NCBI RefSeq assembly: GCF_009766085.1 | Contig: NZ_LMUF01000013.1 | Coordinates: forward strand, 54,929 to 118,928 | Origin: Burkholderia sp. S171 | Lineage (GTDB): Bacteria; Pseudomonadota; Gammaproteobacteria; Burkholderiales; Burkholderiaceae | Length of the DNA stretch: 64,000 nt | Direction: 5' to 3' | In this document: positions 6,855-14,818 of the stretch, piece by piece | Layout: the number at the start of each line of letters is the position of its first letter | Numbering within the stretch: the stretch's first letter is position 1 | Translations under genes and position numbers: made by a program | The notes under the pieces: generated by a model | What the model was told of the DNA's origin: nothing | The model's input: the letters and a program-made list of their open reading frames with translations, nothing else | Databases searched by the model: none

Positions 6855-9623
6855 TCAGCACAGATCCTCCCGCACCGACACGTGCAGGCCGAAGGCTTCG
6901 AGGCGGCGCAGCGAGATCGGCGTCAGGTAGGGCACGCGGCGCATGAAAATACGTCGCTCGACTTCCTTCGTGCCGACCACGACGCCGGCCTGTTGGAGCT
7001 GCTTCTTGAACACGCGATCGGACTTGACCGGCAGCCCGTTCCATTTGTCGCGCAAGCTACCGGTGTGGGCGATGTGATCCATCACGTGCCCGGTGCGCAG
7101 CAAAATGCAGAACTCGCCGTCGACCATGTCGAAGGTGTACGGGTGTTTGTAGTTGCCGCCATCAATCTCGGAGAGCACGGTTTCGAGAATCCACACCCAC
7201 GGCTCGCGGTCGGCGCTTGTTTCTGCAATGTGGCCGTTCATCTCGGCGAGCAAGTCGTGAAAGAACGCGCTTTCGCTGTCATCCGTGCCGGCGAACTCAC
7301 ATAGGTAGTGCCAGGCCAGCGCCACGGCCGAGTAATTGCCGGCCATGCGCAACGCGCCGTCGTCGGCGCCGCTGGCGCGGCTGTTGGTGAGACACCGCTC
7401 GCGCAGCGCGCGGTAGTGATCGAGCACCTCGCGCTTGTTCAAAGCGGCGAGGAATTCCAGCCATTCGCGTACCGGAAAGCGGGGCAGGTCGTCGGGTAGC
7501 AGTGGGCCGCGTTTGCCGGTCAAGGTGGTACGGACCAGCTTGCCGAGCAGGCTGCGCACGGGCACGTCTTCGCCCGCCAGCATGACCGGTGCGCACAATA
7601 GGTATTCGGTCATATCAGCGCCGCGCCGAGTCACCGTGTACTGATAGTTTTCCTGAAGCAGGCCGACCGCCTTGTCGATCACTTCTTGCCGGCGGGCGGA
7701 TAGCTCTTCCCAGCCGACCGGGTGGCTCGTATGGCTGATGCTCGTCAAGAGCCGAAACTCGGTCTGCAAGCTCTGCCCGGAAAACATCGTGAAGGCGATC
7801 GAGCGTTCGAGCCGTTTGATGAGCGTCGATTTGCCGGCGCCCTTGTCGGCCTGCACCGTGATGTGCGGCCAAAACCCAAGCATTGCTTTCAGGTGGCCGC
7901 CGAGCGCCCACACCAGTGGAATGGCCGCCGCGTTTTCCTTGAACGTGTCTTGGTACGCCGTGATGACGCGGCGAGCGTCGGTCCTTGCCCCGCTCGGAAA
8001 GGTCAGGTTGTGATACGGGCACTGCTTTTCGGCGTCGGTGAAATAACAATCAGGGCCTTCATTCACCGTGAGCGCTCCGTCGCGCCAGGCGAGGCCGACG
8101 AAGTTCGCCGCGTTGCGCGCGCCGAGGTCGGCCGTGCGTTCCAGAATCGAGACCATGCGCGAAAATTCGGCGGGCTTCCAGATCGGGCCGAATTTCAGCC
8201 AATGCGTGTTGTTGTGGAGCTGGTCATCGAGCATCACCTTGCGCGTGAGCTTCGAGCCGTGTCGAGGCGTCTGCACGGTCGCCGCGAAATAGACGTTCGG
8301 CGCCTGGTCGACGTCGCCGGTCATCGTCGACGACGCGCTTGCGACCGCGACGCGTGAGAGCGAGGCAACCCGAAAGCCGCACAGGTCGCCGTAGGTCGGT
8401 GTTTCAACGTCCGAATCCTCCTTGCGTTCCATGCGGGTGATATAGCGCGTGAAATCGAGGTGGGTGCGAAACCGCCAGTAGAGCGCGTAGTCGTGTTCGG
8501 GCAGATAGACGCGGCGCTTTCCTTTATGCGTGGTGTTGCCGGCCATGCCGGGGATCAACCATTGCTCGAACGTGTTCAGCGCTTTGGCGAGTGAGGCGGC
8601 GTCGCGCATCAACAGAAAATCATTGACGTCATTGATCGGCGTCGTCTTGTTCGCGCCGTCTGCCAGGTCTTGAACCCAGTCGGATTGATCGACCAGGCTC
8701 GCCGATATATTCAAGGCGGTCAGGCGCTCGTAAATGGTCCAGGCGGCTTCCGGGCCTGGGCGGTGCCCTGCACGGTGATGCCCGTCGGGAAAGGGGCCGT
8801 CGTTGTCCATGCAGATCACGACTTGCTTGCCGATCAGAAACGAAAAGTCGATGTTCCCGGCGTTGCCGATGCCACGGATCGAGACGGCGGCCGTACCGTG
8901 CATGTTGCACGTATCGATCGAGAGGGCATTGATCGAGCTTTCGACCAGGATGACGCGGTGCGCGCGGGCAAGCCTGCGGGGGTCGGCCGTCCAGCCGTAG
9001 CCGTCTTTCTCGCCTTGCGTTTGCGTTTTCACGTCCCCATTGAGGGCGGGGTCGATAAAGCGCATGTCAACGGCGATCACTTCCGCGCCGTTCACCGGTC
9101 TGACGATAAAAGCCGCCGAGGGTCCGCAATAGCCGACATCGCCAGGCTTCTTTGTCGAGCTGGTGTAGTCGTTATAGCCAAGGGTCTTGGCCTTGATCGC
9201 CGCGTCGATCGCGGCGTCGCTAATGCCTCGACCGGTGAGGTAGGCGCGCACCTTCTCGGCGTTGGTAAGGGAACGCTCGGCGATGTAGTCACAACGCGAT
9301 TTTTCTCGAGCCGGTGCCGAGTTGGTCGGCGCGTCGTAGGGGATGCCGAACGCGTCGTGCAGGTATTTCATCGCCTCCGACACCGTGCAGCCTTGGACGT
9401 GCATCACCAGGTCAATGCACGAGCCGCCAGCGTCGCCGCTGTGATCTTTCCAGCCGGTGCCGTATTTCGGGTGTCCCTGATAGATCGAGAGCGATGGATG
9501 TTTATCTGGATGGTGCGGCGAGTGATAGAGGGCTTTGTCACCGCCCTTGCCTTGTTTCAGTCCCAGACGGTCGGCGAGTTGGTGCAGATCGATGCGGCGT
9601 TTGAGATCTTCGATGGAGGCCAT
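6855..9623 (-). CDS. phage replication protein: Toprim primase / superfamily 3-like helicase
   Basis: A protein of about 922 residues combining primase and helicase, like P4 alpha-type proteins. The N-terminal CHC2-type zinc-finger region is degenerate (YHSPHHPDKHPSLSI, then a conserved GDAGGSCIDLVM). A Toprim domain follows with Glu in ILVESSINALS and Asp pair in VVICMDNDGP. The C-terminal half has Walker A in ADKGAGKSTLIKRL and VGWEELSARRQ downstream. It probably primes and unwinds at the adjacent iterons. The start at 9623 (MASIEDLKRR) is chosen from where the domain begins; an ATG at 9749 would overlap the upstream gene and add a low-quality leader. No P2 gpA-type nickase is seen in the prophage. 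Confidence 0.88.
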   Translation of the reverse strand: MASIEDLKRRIDLHQLADRLGLKQGKGGDKALYHSPHHPDKHPSLSIYQGHPKYGTGWKDHSGDAGGSCIDLVMHVQGCTVSEAMKYLHDAFGIPYDAPTNSAPAREKSRCDYIAERSLTNAEKVRAYLTGRGISDAAIDAAIKAKTLGYNDYTSSTKKPGDVGYCGPSAAFIVRPVNGAEVIAVDMRFIDPALNGDVKTQTQGEKDGYGWTADPRRLARAHRVILVESSINALSIDTCNMHGTAAVSIRGIGNAGNIDFSFLIGKQVVICMDNDGPFPDGHHRAGHRPGPEAAWTIYERLTALNISASLVDQSDWVQDLADGANKTTPINDVNDFLLMRDAASLAKALNTFEQWLIPGMAGNTTHKGKRRVYLPEHDYALYWRFRTHLDFTRYITRMERKEDSDVETPTYGDLCGFRVASLSRVAVASASSTMTGDVDQAPNVYFAATVQTPRHGSKLTRKVMLDDQLHNNTHWLKFGPIWKPAEFSRMVSILERTADLGARNAANFVGLAWRDGALTVNEGPDCYFTDAEKQCPYHNLTFPSGARTDARRVITAYQDTFKENAAAIPLVWALGGHLKAMLGFWPHITVQADKGAGKSTLIKRLERSIAFTMFSGQSLQTEFRLLTSISHTSHPVGWEELSARRQEVIDKAVGLLQENYQYTVTRRGADMTEYLLCAPVMLAGEDVPVRSLLGKLVRTTLTGKRGPLLPDDLPRFPVREWLEFLAALNKREVLDHYRALRERCLTNSRASGADDGALRMAGNYSAVALAWHYLCEFAGTDDSESAFFHDLLAEMNGHIAETSADREPWVWILETVLSEIDGGNYKHPYTFDMVDGEFCILLRTGHVMDHIAHTGSLRDKWNGLPVKSDRVFKKQLQQAGVVVGTKEVERRIFMRRVPYLTPISLRRLEAFGLHVSVREDLC

Positions 9624-9711
9624 AACGTTTTTATTCAAATCGAGGGCGTGAGTTATCCCCGGCTGCAGCTCGGAAGTGAGCAGCCAGACAGGCGCTTTTG
9701 TGGGTTTGGTC

Positions 9712-10107
9712 TTACTGAGAAAGGGGCGTTTCGGTAATGCCGTTGGCAAGCAGGTGTCGAGTGCTCGGCACTGGCAGGCTTGCGAGAGCTGGCGTTTTCA
9801 CCAGGTCGATCAACTCGCCAACAGAGAAAACGCGCAAGCGTCCAGTTCTAACGTCACGAATGAAAATCGAATGGCTCGTTGTCAATGACATATCAACATA
9901 AGCCTTGCATGCCTTCGAGTCGTGCTCGCCATAGGCTTGCAACGTGGCGATTTCCGCTACGCGTTGCGACACATTTTTCGTCTCGATCAGATGCGACACG
10001 CAACGGTCGATCAGCAACAGGCGATCGTGGTCGAGGTGTTCGCCCTGACGTTGGGAGATGTAACCAAGGGCGGCGTAATGCAAAGTTTGTTCAGTGGTGG
10101 TCGTCAT
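9712..10107 (-). CDS. hypothetical phage protein
   Basis: A 131-residue protein with no domain I recognise. It is largely helical, with no membrane segment or signal peptide. It lies in the leftward early operon between the Ogr-type regulator and the primase, so it may belong to replication or early control. Its 3' end is 88 bp before the chosen primase start. Confidence 0.6.
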   Translation of the reverse strand: MTTTTEQTLHYAALGYISQRQGEHLDHDRLLLIDRCVSHLIETKNVSQRVAEIATLQAYGEHDSKACKAYVDMSLTTSHSIFIRDVRTGRLRVFSVGELIDLVKTPALASLPVPSTRHLLANGITETPLSQ

Positions 10108-10128
10108 TCGTTACTCCGGTTCGTTCTC

Positions 10129-10377
10129 TCAGTCCAGCAATTGAAGTTGATTCATTACGCGCTCACGCACATGCGGCGAAAGAGGCAAACCGATAAGTGG
10201 GTTCGGTTTGGCGCTCGGCGAGAGCGTTCTTACTGCTTCGAGTTGGGCGACAAAGGTATGTCCGCACTCAGCGTCAAAGCACACAAAAACTATTTCGCGC
10301 ATCGTCGAGGACAGTTCGCGCGACGTGCGAGCGGTAACGCGACTTCTGCAATGTGGACAGCTCAGGGTTATTCGCAT
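10129..10377 (-). CDS. ogr: Ogr/Delta-like zinc-finger late transcription activator
   Basis: An 82-residue protein matching P2 Ogr and P4 Delta. C-P-H-C at residues 7-10 and C-x4-C in FVCFDAECGHTF form the zinc site. TARTSRE is the conserved post-finger segment. Ogr proteins bind upstream of late promoters and contact the RNA polymerase alpha subunit to switch on head, tail and lysis operons. In P2, ogr lies next to tail gene D; here it sits in the early replication operon, so its own control may differ. Confidence 0.85.
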   Translation of the reverse strand: MRITLSCPHCRSRVTARTSRELSSTMREIVFVCFDAECGHTFVAQLEAVRTLSPSAKPNPLIGLPLSPHVRERVMNQLQLLD

Positions 10378-10462
10378 GGTCTCGATCTTTCCGATTTAAG
10401 AAAAAGGATTTCCGCCCCCGGCCTATTCCTTATCGGTTGCTCAAATTCCTATCGATTGCTTT

Positions 10463-10648
10463 CTATTCCCGCTGTCCCGACGGCGCCGTGGCATATTTTT
10501 TTAGCCCTTCCAAGTAGATAATCCGCGCCATTGATGCGGTGCTCCGCGAGTCCAATTTTGCGAGGCGTTGAAGGGCTTCGATTTCGTCGGCACTCATGGC
10601 GATGGGAACCCGTTTCGGTGTCGTTAGAGATACGTTTGAGCTTGGCAT
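10463..10648 (-). CDS. small ribbon-helix-helix-like protein
   Basis: A 61-residue basic protein. A short strand (KRVPIAMS) is followed by two helices (ADEIEALQRLAKLD and SRSTASMARIIYLEGLKKYA), the arrangement of Arc/CopG ribbon-helix-helix regulators. It is divergent from the repressor gene across a 104 bp region, the position of Cro or Cox in other temperate phages. Its role as the lytic-side regulator is inference. Confidence 0.6.
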   Translation of the reverse strand: MPSSNVSLTTPKRVPIAMSADEIEALQRLAKLDSRSTASMARIIYLEGLKKYATAPSGQRE

Positions 10649-10752
10649 AAAGGTAATTGAGTGTGACTATATGAAACTGAAGGTTACTAAATGTAATTAT
10701 ATGCCTTACTGTTTCCTAACGCACATACTTTATGAAATTTATTGGAATCGAG
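10649..10752. promoter_or_regulatory. divergent promoter/operator region of the lysogeny switch
   Basis: An AT-rich 104 bp region between the divergent RHH-like and repressor genes. It holds an inverted repeat TTAC (10684-10687) / GTAA (10693-10696) and two direct TATATG copies about 30 bp apart (10669 and 10699), each followed by ACTG. These are candidate repressor sites. Exact promoters were not assigned. Confidence 0.5.
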
Positions 10753-11421
10753 ATGAACGATAAAAAGCTTGTTATTCAAGCGATTGTTGACAGAATGAAA
10801 GTGGTAGTTGGCGTGTCCAAAGACGTCGAATTGGCCGACGCGCTCGGGGTATCGCGTAGCCAAGTCGCCGTCTGGAAAATTCGGGATCGCATGCCGTTAA
10901 GCGAATGCGTAACCATTGCCGAGCAACACAAGGTCAGCCTCGACTGGTTGGTGCTCGGTCGAGGTCAACCAGGCATCGAAGAACCCGAATCAGCGTTGCA
11001 AAGCGCAAATATCCAAGCCGGACCGGATTCTTATAAAGAAATCCCCGCTTTCGATTTGGCGGGCTTCTTAGATGACGGCAAACCGCAGCTCGCCGTAAGA
11101 CTGCCGTGCGAGTGGTTACGCGATGAGGGGATTTGCGACGGCGATCTATTTGCTTTGCGAATGCAGGGGAGCAGCATGGCACCGACGATGGTAACCGGGG
11201 ATGTGTTGCTCGTGGACCGCCAGGATCGTGAGATAGACGGCGTGTATGTCGTGCGCTTCGCCGACTCGATTCGGGTGCGCCGCGTGCAACGAATGCACGA
11301 CGGCGCCCTTAAGTTGATGAACGATAATCCGAACTATCCATGCGAAACGTTGGATGCGAACCAGGCCGAGCAAGTCGAGTTCATCGGCTATTGCGTCGGG
11401 AATTTGCGGTACGCGCGCTAG
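10753..11421 (+). CDS. CI-type phage repressor, HTH plus S24 peptidase-like domain
   Basis: A 222-residue repressor. The N-terminal helix-turn-helix (VELADALGVSRSQVAVWKIRDRMP) matches the phage CI repressor family. The C-terminal half is LexA/S24-like, with the nucleophile Ser in GSSMAPT and a strand VYVVRFADSIRVRR. In LexA the catalytic Lys lies in the equivalent of RVRR; here that position is Arg. An Ala-Gly pair 37 residues before the Ser (LAGF) resembles the cleavage site. The start at 10753 follows GGA and fits the family; the ATG at 10732 lacks a ribosome site. It probably maintains lysogeny, perhaps without SOS self-cleavage. Confidence 0.85.
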   Translation: MNDKKLVIQAIVDRMKVVVGVSKDVELADALGVSRSQVAVWKIRDRMPLSECVTIAEQHKVSLDWLVLGRGQPGIEEPESALQSANIQAGPDSYKEIPAFDLAGFLDDGKPQLAVRLPCEWLRDEGICDGDLFALRMQGSSMAPTMVTGDVLLVDRQDREIDGVYVVRFADSIRVRRVQRMHDGALKLMNDNPNYPCETLDANQAEQVEFIGYCVGNLRYAR

Positions 11422-11449
11422 TGGCCGTCTCGGCCTCTTTCTTTTCCGC

Positions 11450-11715
11450 TTGTTGCTCGTGTCGATCTTTTCGGACGGGCTTTCGAACGCGACGCCTCGG
11501 CCGATCAGCTCGCCTACGATGCGCACCGGGTCAGTGAGAGAGCGGCCGAGGCGATCGACCCGGCATACGATCAACGTGCCGCCCTAGCGCGCCGCGCGCA
11601 GCATATTCGCCAGCTCGGGCCGTCCTGTCTTCGGCTTGCCGCTCGCCTTTCTTTCGTAGACTTGACCGCATCCGGTGCGCGGCGTCGCGTTGCAGATCGA
11701 GTGTCACTTCCGGCG
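11450..11715 (-). pseudogene. serine recombinase (resolvase/invertase) remnant
   Basis: The minus strand reads as the N-terminal catalytic domain of a Tn3/Hin-type serine recombinase. GRPELANMLRAAR ends at an in-frame TAG (11584-11586), then GGTLIVCRVDRLGRSL and GVAFESPSEKIDTS continue. Upstream, LDLQRDA is in another frame, so there is also a frameshift. The catalytic Ser region and the DNA-binding C-terminus are missing. It is a decayed fragment of a mobile-element gene beside the repressor. Confidence 0.75.
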
Positions 11716-11904
11716 CGTCAATAAAACGAAAGTCGGGGGTTTCTTTTACGTTGATTAGTTTACGGGGTTTCTATACCGATTGTGGGCAAAAAAAGGCGCC
11801 TAGACGCCCTAAATTCAAACGGTATAAAAAACATTCGTTTTCTTGACTGCGATGAGACGGGTCTAGAGAATCGCGGATATTTGCCACCAACACGAAAGGC
11901 GAAA

Positions 11905-12294
11905 ATGTTCATTCCTATCCTCGGTGTCTTCGTGCTCTTAGCATGGGTAGCAGTTTTGCATCGAAAAATTGCCCGGCTTGACGCCGAAATACTGGCGCGA
12001 CGCACCTATGACAATGAGCGGAATCTCCGCATATTGTGGGCAAATGAACGCGACGCCTGTGACGAGGCCGGCGATCCAGACTCGTTCTATGAAACCTATG
12101 GCAAACACGTATCACGCCAAGAATTAGATATCGATGCCGACTTAGGCGCGATAGAGCGAGGCGGAAATGGGTATTTCGGCCTCGTCCGAACCCCTGAGCA
12201 AATAGTGAGAGGAAGACAGCATTATGAGGCGCGCGGAAAGCGAATGCGCGAGGCTTACCATAAAAACGAGAAGCTATCGGCGGCCGACGATTGA
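11905..12294 (+). CDS. hypothetical single-pass membrane protein
   Basis: A 129-residue protein beginning with one hydrophobic segment (FIPILGVFVLLAWVAVL, residues 2-18). A charged, helical cytoplasmic or periplasmic tail rich in Arg, Asp and Glu follows. AAAGG 6 bases before ATG 11905 supports this start; an ATG at 11782 would add 41 residues without obvious structure. It lies in the accessory block between the repressor and the tail operon. No family recognised; superinfection exclusion is possible but unsupported. Confidence 0.6.
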   Translation: MFIPILGVFVLLAWVAVLHRKIARLDAEILARRTYDNERNLRILWANERDACDEAGDPDSFYETYGKHVSRQELDIDADLGAIERGGNGYFGLVRTPEQIVRGRQHYEARGKRMREAYHKNEKLSAADD

Positions 12295-12300
12295 TTCCCG

Positions 12301-12539
12301 TTACTGGCGCTCGCGCTCGATAAGCGCCCGCAAGCGGGCTTCGTCGGCGGGGGTGATAGCAACTTCCGGCATACCCCTTCGAGCACGGTGTAGCAGGTTC
12401 CAAGGGCCGCATTGAATTGATCGGAGCCGGGTTCAAAGGATTCATGCGCGGCCTTGATGCGCCGGCGCAAAGCGCGCTCAGTGTCCGCGATGCTTTCCTC
12501 GTAGGTCGGTTCTCGATCGCGGCGGCGATCAGAAATCAA
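12301..12539 (-). pseudogene. small gene downstream of the XRE antitoxin, probably frameshifted
   Basis: From a TTG at 12539 (overlapping the antitoxin stop) one frame reads an acidic helical segment ending GTCYTVLEG. A shift by one base near 12373 continues as MPEVAITPADEARLRALIERE and stops at 12301. Both halves look protein-like and join into about 80 residues, suggesting one gene with a single-base frameshift. No function is recognised. It could instead be two tiny genes or non-coding. Confidence 0.35.
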
Positions 12540-12858
12540 GTTGCGCCGCCGTGATGCCGAGTGCGCCGGCGATCTTTTCGCGCGACGAGGCGCGTAGGCG
12601 TGCGCTGCTTTCTTGCTGTGCATAGGCCGATTGAGAGACGCCGAGCCGTTCGGCGACTTCCGCTTGCGTTAGCCCAAGGTGTTCGCGCCATGCGCGCGCC
12701 GGCGGTATGTCATTCGCGAGCGTGCGGCGCACGACTTCATGCGGGATCAAGTCATTGTCGCGCGCATGCTGCGCGATGTATTCGCTATAGGGGATCACGA
12801 CAAAGGCCGGCTTTCCGTCCGGGCCGTTGATCGTTTGAATGTTAGTAGGTGCGTTCAT
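12529..12858 (-). CDS. XRE-family antitoxin
   Basis: A 109-residue protein with an XRE helix-turn-helix in its C-terminal half: HLGLTQAEVAERLGVSQSAYAQQESSARLRASSREKIAGALGI. The N-terminal part (GKPAFVVIPYSEYIAQ) resembles the toxin-binding region of HigA/RelB-like antitoxins. It follows the RelE toxin with a 17 bp overlap, the toxin-first order. It probably neutralises the toxin and represses the operon through the repeats at 13114 and 13137. Confidence 0.85.
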   Translation of the reverse strand: MNAPTNIQTINGPDGKPAFVVIPYSEYIAQHARDNDLIPHEVVRRTLANDIPPARAWREHLGLTQAEVAERLGVSQSAYAQQESSARLRASSREKIAGALGITAAQLDF

Positions 12859-13096
12859 CGCGTTTCCTCACTTCCTGTATTTCGACGATTTTGATTGAGC
12901 CATCCCAATCTAAAAGTACCCTGTAGTTACCAACTCGCAGACGGTAGCCGTATTCATGGTTTGTCAGCGCCTTCACGTTCTGGCAATCCGGCATTGCGGC
13001 CAGTTGTTCAACGGCGTCGACGATCGCAACACGAACGGGCCTATCGAGCTTGCGCGCCTGCTTCGTTGCTTTCGATGTCCAGTTGATTTTGTTCAT
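12842..13096 (-). CDS. RelE/ParE-family toxin
   Basis: An 84-residue protein of the RelE/ParE fold. A basic N-terminal helix (SKATKQARKLDRPVRVAIVDAVEQL) is followed by YGYRLRVGNYRVLLDWDGSIKIVEIQEVRKRDE, with the conserved Arg and terminal Arg-Lys-Arg residues typical of ribosome-dependent RelE mRNases. It forms a toxin-antitoxin pair with the downstream XRE protein. The promoter at 13103-13131 would start transcription at or next to the ATG, so its mRNA may be leaderless. Confidence 0.85.
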   Translation of the reverse strand: MNKINWTSKATKQARKLDRPVRVAIVDAVEQLAAMPDCQNVKALTNHEYGYRLRVGNYRVLLDWDGSIKIVEIQEVRKRDERTY

Positions 13097-13102
13097 GTCG
13101 GC

Positions 13103-13147
13103 ATTATAAGTCTAATATAAGGTTACGGCAAGGGCGAATATAAGGTT
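13103..13147 (-). promoter_or_regulatory. toxin-antitoxin promoter with two operator repeats
   Basis: On the minus strand, TTGCCG (13126-13131) and TATAAT (13103-13108) are separated by 17 bp, close to sigma-70 consensus. Two direct copies of AATATAAGGTT (13114-13124 and 13137-13147, plus-strand reading) flank and overlap the promoter, 23 bp apart. They fit binding sites for the XRE antitoxin. Confidence 0.7.
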
Positions 13148-13253
13148 TTGCGCGCCGGCTCCGGTGCGGCCGATTCCTTCGCGGGCGTGCGCGGTGAGGG
13201 TGCTTAGAATGCGGTATGGCGTAAGGGCCAATCGAGAAACAACAAAGGAACGA

Positions 13254-13730
13254 ATGACAATGAGAACGACGCTTGCACGGGCAGCTCGGCCGGCGACACT
13301 CGCCGCGCTTTGCATCTTCACTTTCAACGCTCATGCGGACCAGGTGCCGCCGGCCTTGCAAAAGAGTCTCGCGCCTTACTCGATCAAAGACGCGACGATC
13401 GAGGGCGGGGCGTTGAAAATCACCGTGAACCGGTCGACCGTAACGCGCGCTATCTATTCGAACATCGTCACTATGGGCGCGTGCTCGCCGCTATGGGGCG
13501 ATCAAAAGAAAGCGTGGGGCAGTGCGTCTATATCGCGGGTTGAGGTGCGCAACGCGATCGGCGCCCAGGGCTTCGCATTCCAGGGCGGCCGAAAAGAGTG
13601 TCACGAGCTGGGCCAGGCGAGCGGGGTAGAGGCGTCAAAACAATATCTCGCCGCGCATACATTGGTTTGCATCGCCGGCGCAGAGTGCCGCGAGCGTCGG
13701 CCTGGCGAAGTGATTGCCGGCGACGAATGA
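13254..13730 (+). CDS. secreted protein of unknown function
   Basis: A 158-residue protein with a clear signal peptide: basic start MTMRTTLARAARP, hydrophobic core TLAALCIFTF, and cleavage after NAHA. The mature part is small with four Cys (MGACSP, KECHEL, TLVCIAG, AECRER), consistent with periplasmic disulphides. AAGGA before ATG 13254 supports the start. It is a single gene with its own terminator, transcribed against the tail operon, which is typical of a lysogenic conversion gene. No family recognised. Confidence 0.7.
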   Translation: MTMRTTLARAARPATLAALCIFTFNAHADQVPPALQKSLAPYSIKDATIEGGALKITVNRSTVTRAIYSNIVTMGACSPLWGDQKKAWGSASISRVEVRNAIGAQGFAFQGGRKECHELGQASGVEASKQYLAAHTLVCIAGAECRERRPGEVIAGDE

Positions 13731-13753
13731 AGCACGGGCAGCGCAAAGAGAAG

Positions 13754-13785
13754 CGGCCAGGGTTTGCAGCCCTGGCCGTTTTTTT
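13754..13785 (+). terminator. Rho-independent terminator after the secreted-protein gene
   Basis: A 9 bp perfect stem CGGCCAGGG (13754-13762) / CCCTGGCCG (13770-13778) with a 7-base loop is followed by seven T. It overlaps the very end of tail gene D on the other strand. Confidence 0.92.
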
Positions 13786-14818
13786 ATCCGCCTTTTCGAA
13801 AGTGCGAGCGGTGTCGATCGCTTGTCGGGTCGTCTCGCGTTTCCAGCTCTAACGCGGTCGTGAATCCGCCGTCGCTGATTGAGTGCTTTACCTTTTTCGC
13901 GAGCCAAGAAAGCGCATCAATATCGGGTTTGAACCCGTTGAGATAAACGGGAATCTCCGGGTACAGATCAGGCCGGCCGAGCGCCAAGGTGTAATCCATC
14001 GTCGCCTGACTTCGCTTTGTTCGGTTGAATTCGGCAGTAGCGGCCGCCCGTGCGTCGGCCTCGGTTGCATACGTCTCAGGCAATACCTTCATGTTGTGAT
14101 TGTTTTCGCCGCCCACAACGACAGACTTGCGTTTCGCTCGGCCGGTCGCGTGATAGTTCGCGCGAACGCCGGCATAGTTCTCGCGCTCGGCGATGTGATA
14201 TCGATGTGAGTCGCCATCGGCGCGCGTCAGCTCGATCGATTCGAGCTTAGTGCCTTTCGCGGTCGTGCCGTGCCCGATCGGCATAAACAGCAGGTTCGAA
14301 TCCTTCACGTTCATCACGGCGTCGTAACGCTTCGCGAGGCGCGTAAGAAACGACATATCCGACTCGTGCGTTTGATCGATGTGTGCAATCGTGATCTTCG
14401 AAAGGGCCTCGGCAATTGCGGGTTTCAAGCTGTGTTTGCCGGCGATCTTGCGAACGATCGCGCCGATCGTTTCACCGTGCCAGCTTCGTTCAATGCGCTC
14501 GCCTAATTCTTTCGTGAGCGATGCCGAGCGCGCGCGAATGGTGAGCGTATCCGGGGCGCCGGCGTGCTCGGTTTCGTCGACCGTGAAACTACCCTTATCA
14601 ACGATGCCAGTATCGGACCAGCCAAACGCGACGCGCAGCACGGCGCCGCGTGGCGGGATCGCGAGTAAGCCGTCTGCGTCGTCGAGCGTAATGTCGAGCT
14701 GGTCGGCTTCATCAGAGCGCGACTCAGAAAGAGACAAGCTAATCAGGCGCGGGGCGATCTTGCTCGTTAGGTCGCGACCGTCGAGCGTGATTTGATACTC
14801 CGGGGTCGGTTGCTTCAT
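13784..14818 (-). CDS. D: phage late control / tail hub protein gpD
   Basis: A 344-residue homologue of P2 gpD, the baseplate hub on which the spike sits, related to T4 gp27. Family segments include YQITLDGRDLTSKIAPRLISLSLSE at the start, WHGETIGAIVRKIAGKH, and SDMSFLTRLAKRYDAVMNVKDS in the middle. It is the last gene of the tail operon, starting 4 bp inside gpU, which suggests coupled translation. Confidence 0.93.
   Translation of the reverse strand: MKQPTPEYQITLDGRDLTSKIAPRLISLSLSESRSDEADQLDITLDDADGLLAIPPRGAVLRVAFGWSDTGIVDKGSFTVDETEHAGAPDTLTIRARSASLTKELGERIERSWHGETIGAIVRKIAGKHSLKPAIAEALSKITIAHIDQTHESDMSFLTRLAKRYDAVMNVKDSNLLFMPIGHGTTAKGTKLESIELTRADGDSHRYHIAERENYAGVRANYHATGRAKRKSVVVGGENNHNMKVLPETYATEADARAAATAEFNRTKRSQATMDYTLALGRPDLYPEIPVYLNGFKPDIDALSWLAKKVKHSISDGGFTTALELETRDDPTSDRHRSHFRKGG

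Noticed and set aside
6289..7044. Long minus-strand open frame over the iteron region
   Set aside because: It overlaps the primase 3' end, has no domain, and its repeats (ATTY, ATSY, ATSQ) simply translate the iterons.
8670..9737. 355-codon plus-strand open frame
   Set aside because: Antisense to the primase-helicase, which carries Toprim and zinc-finger-like motifs.
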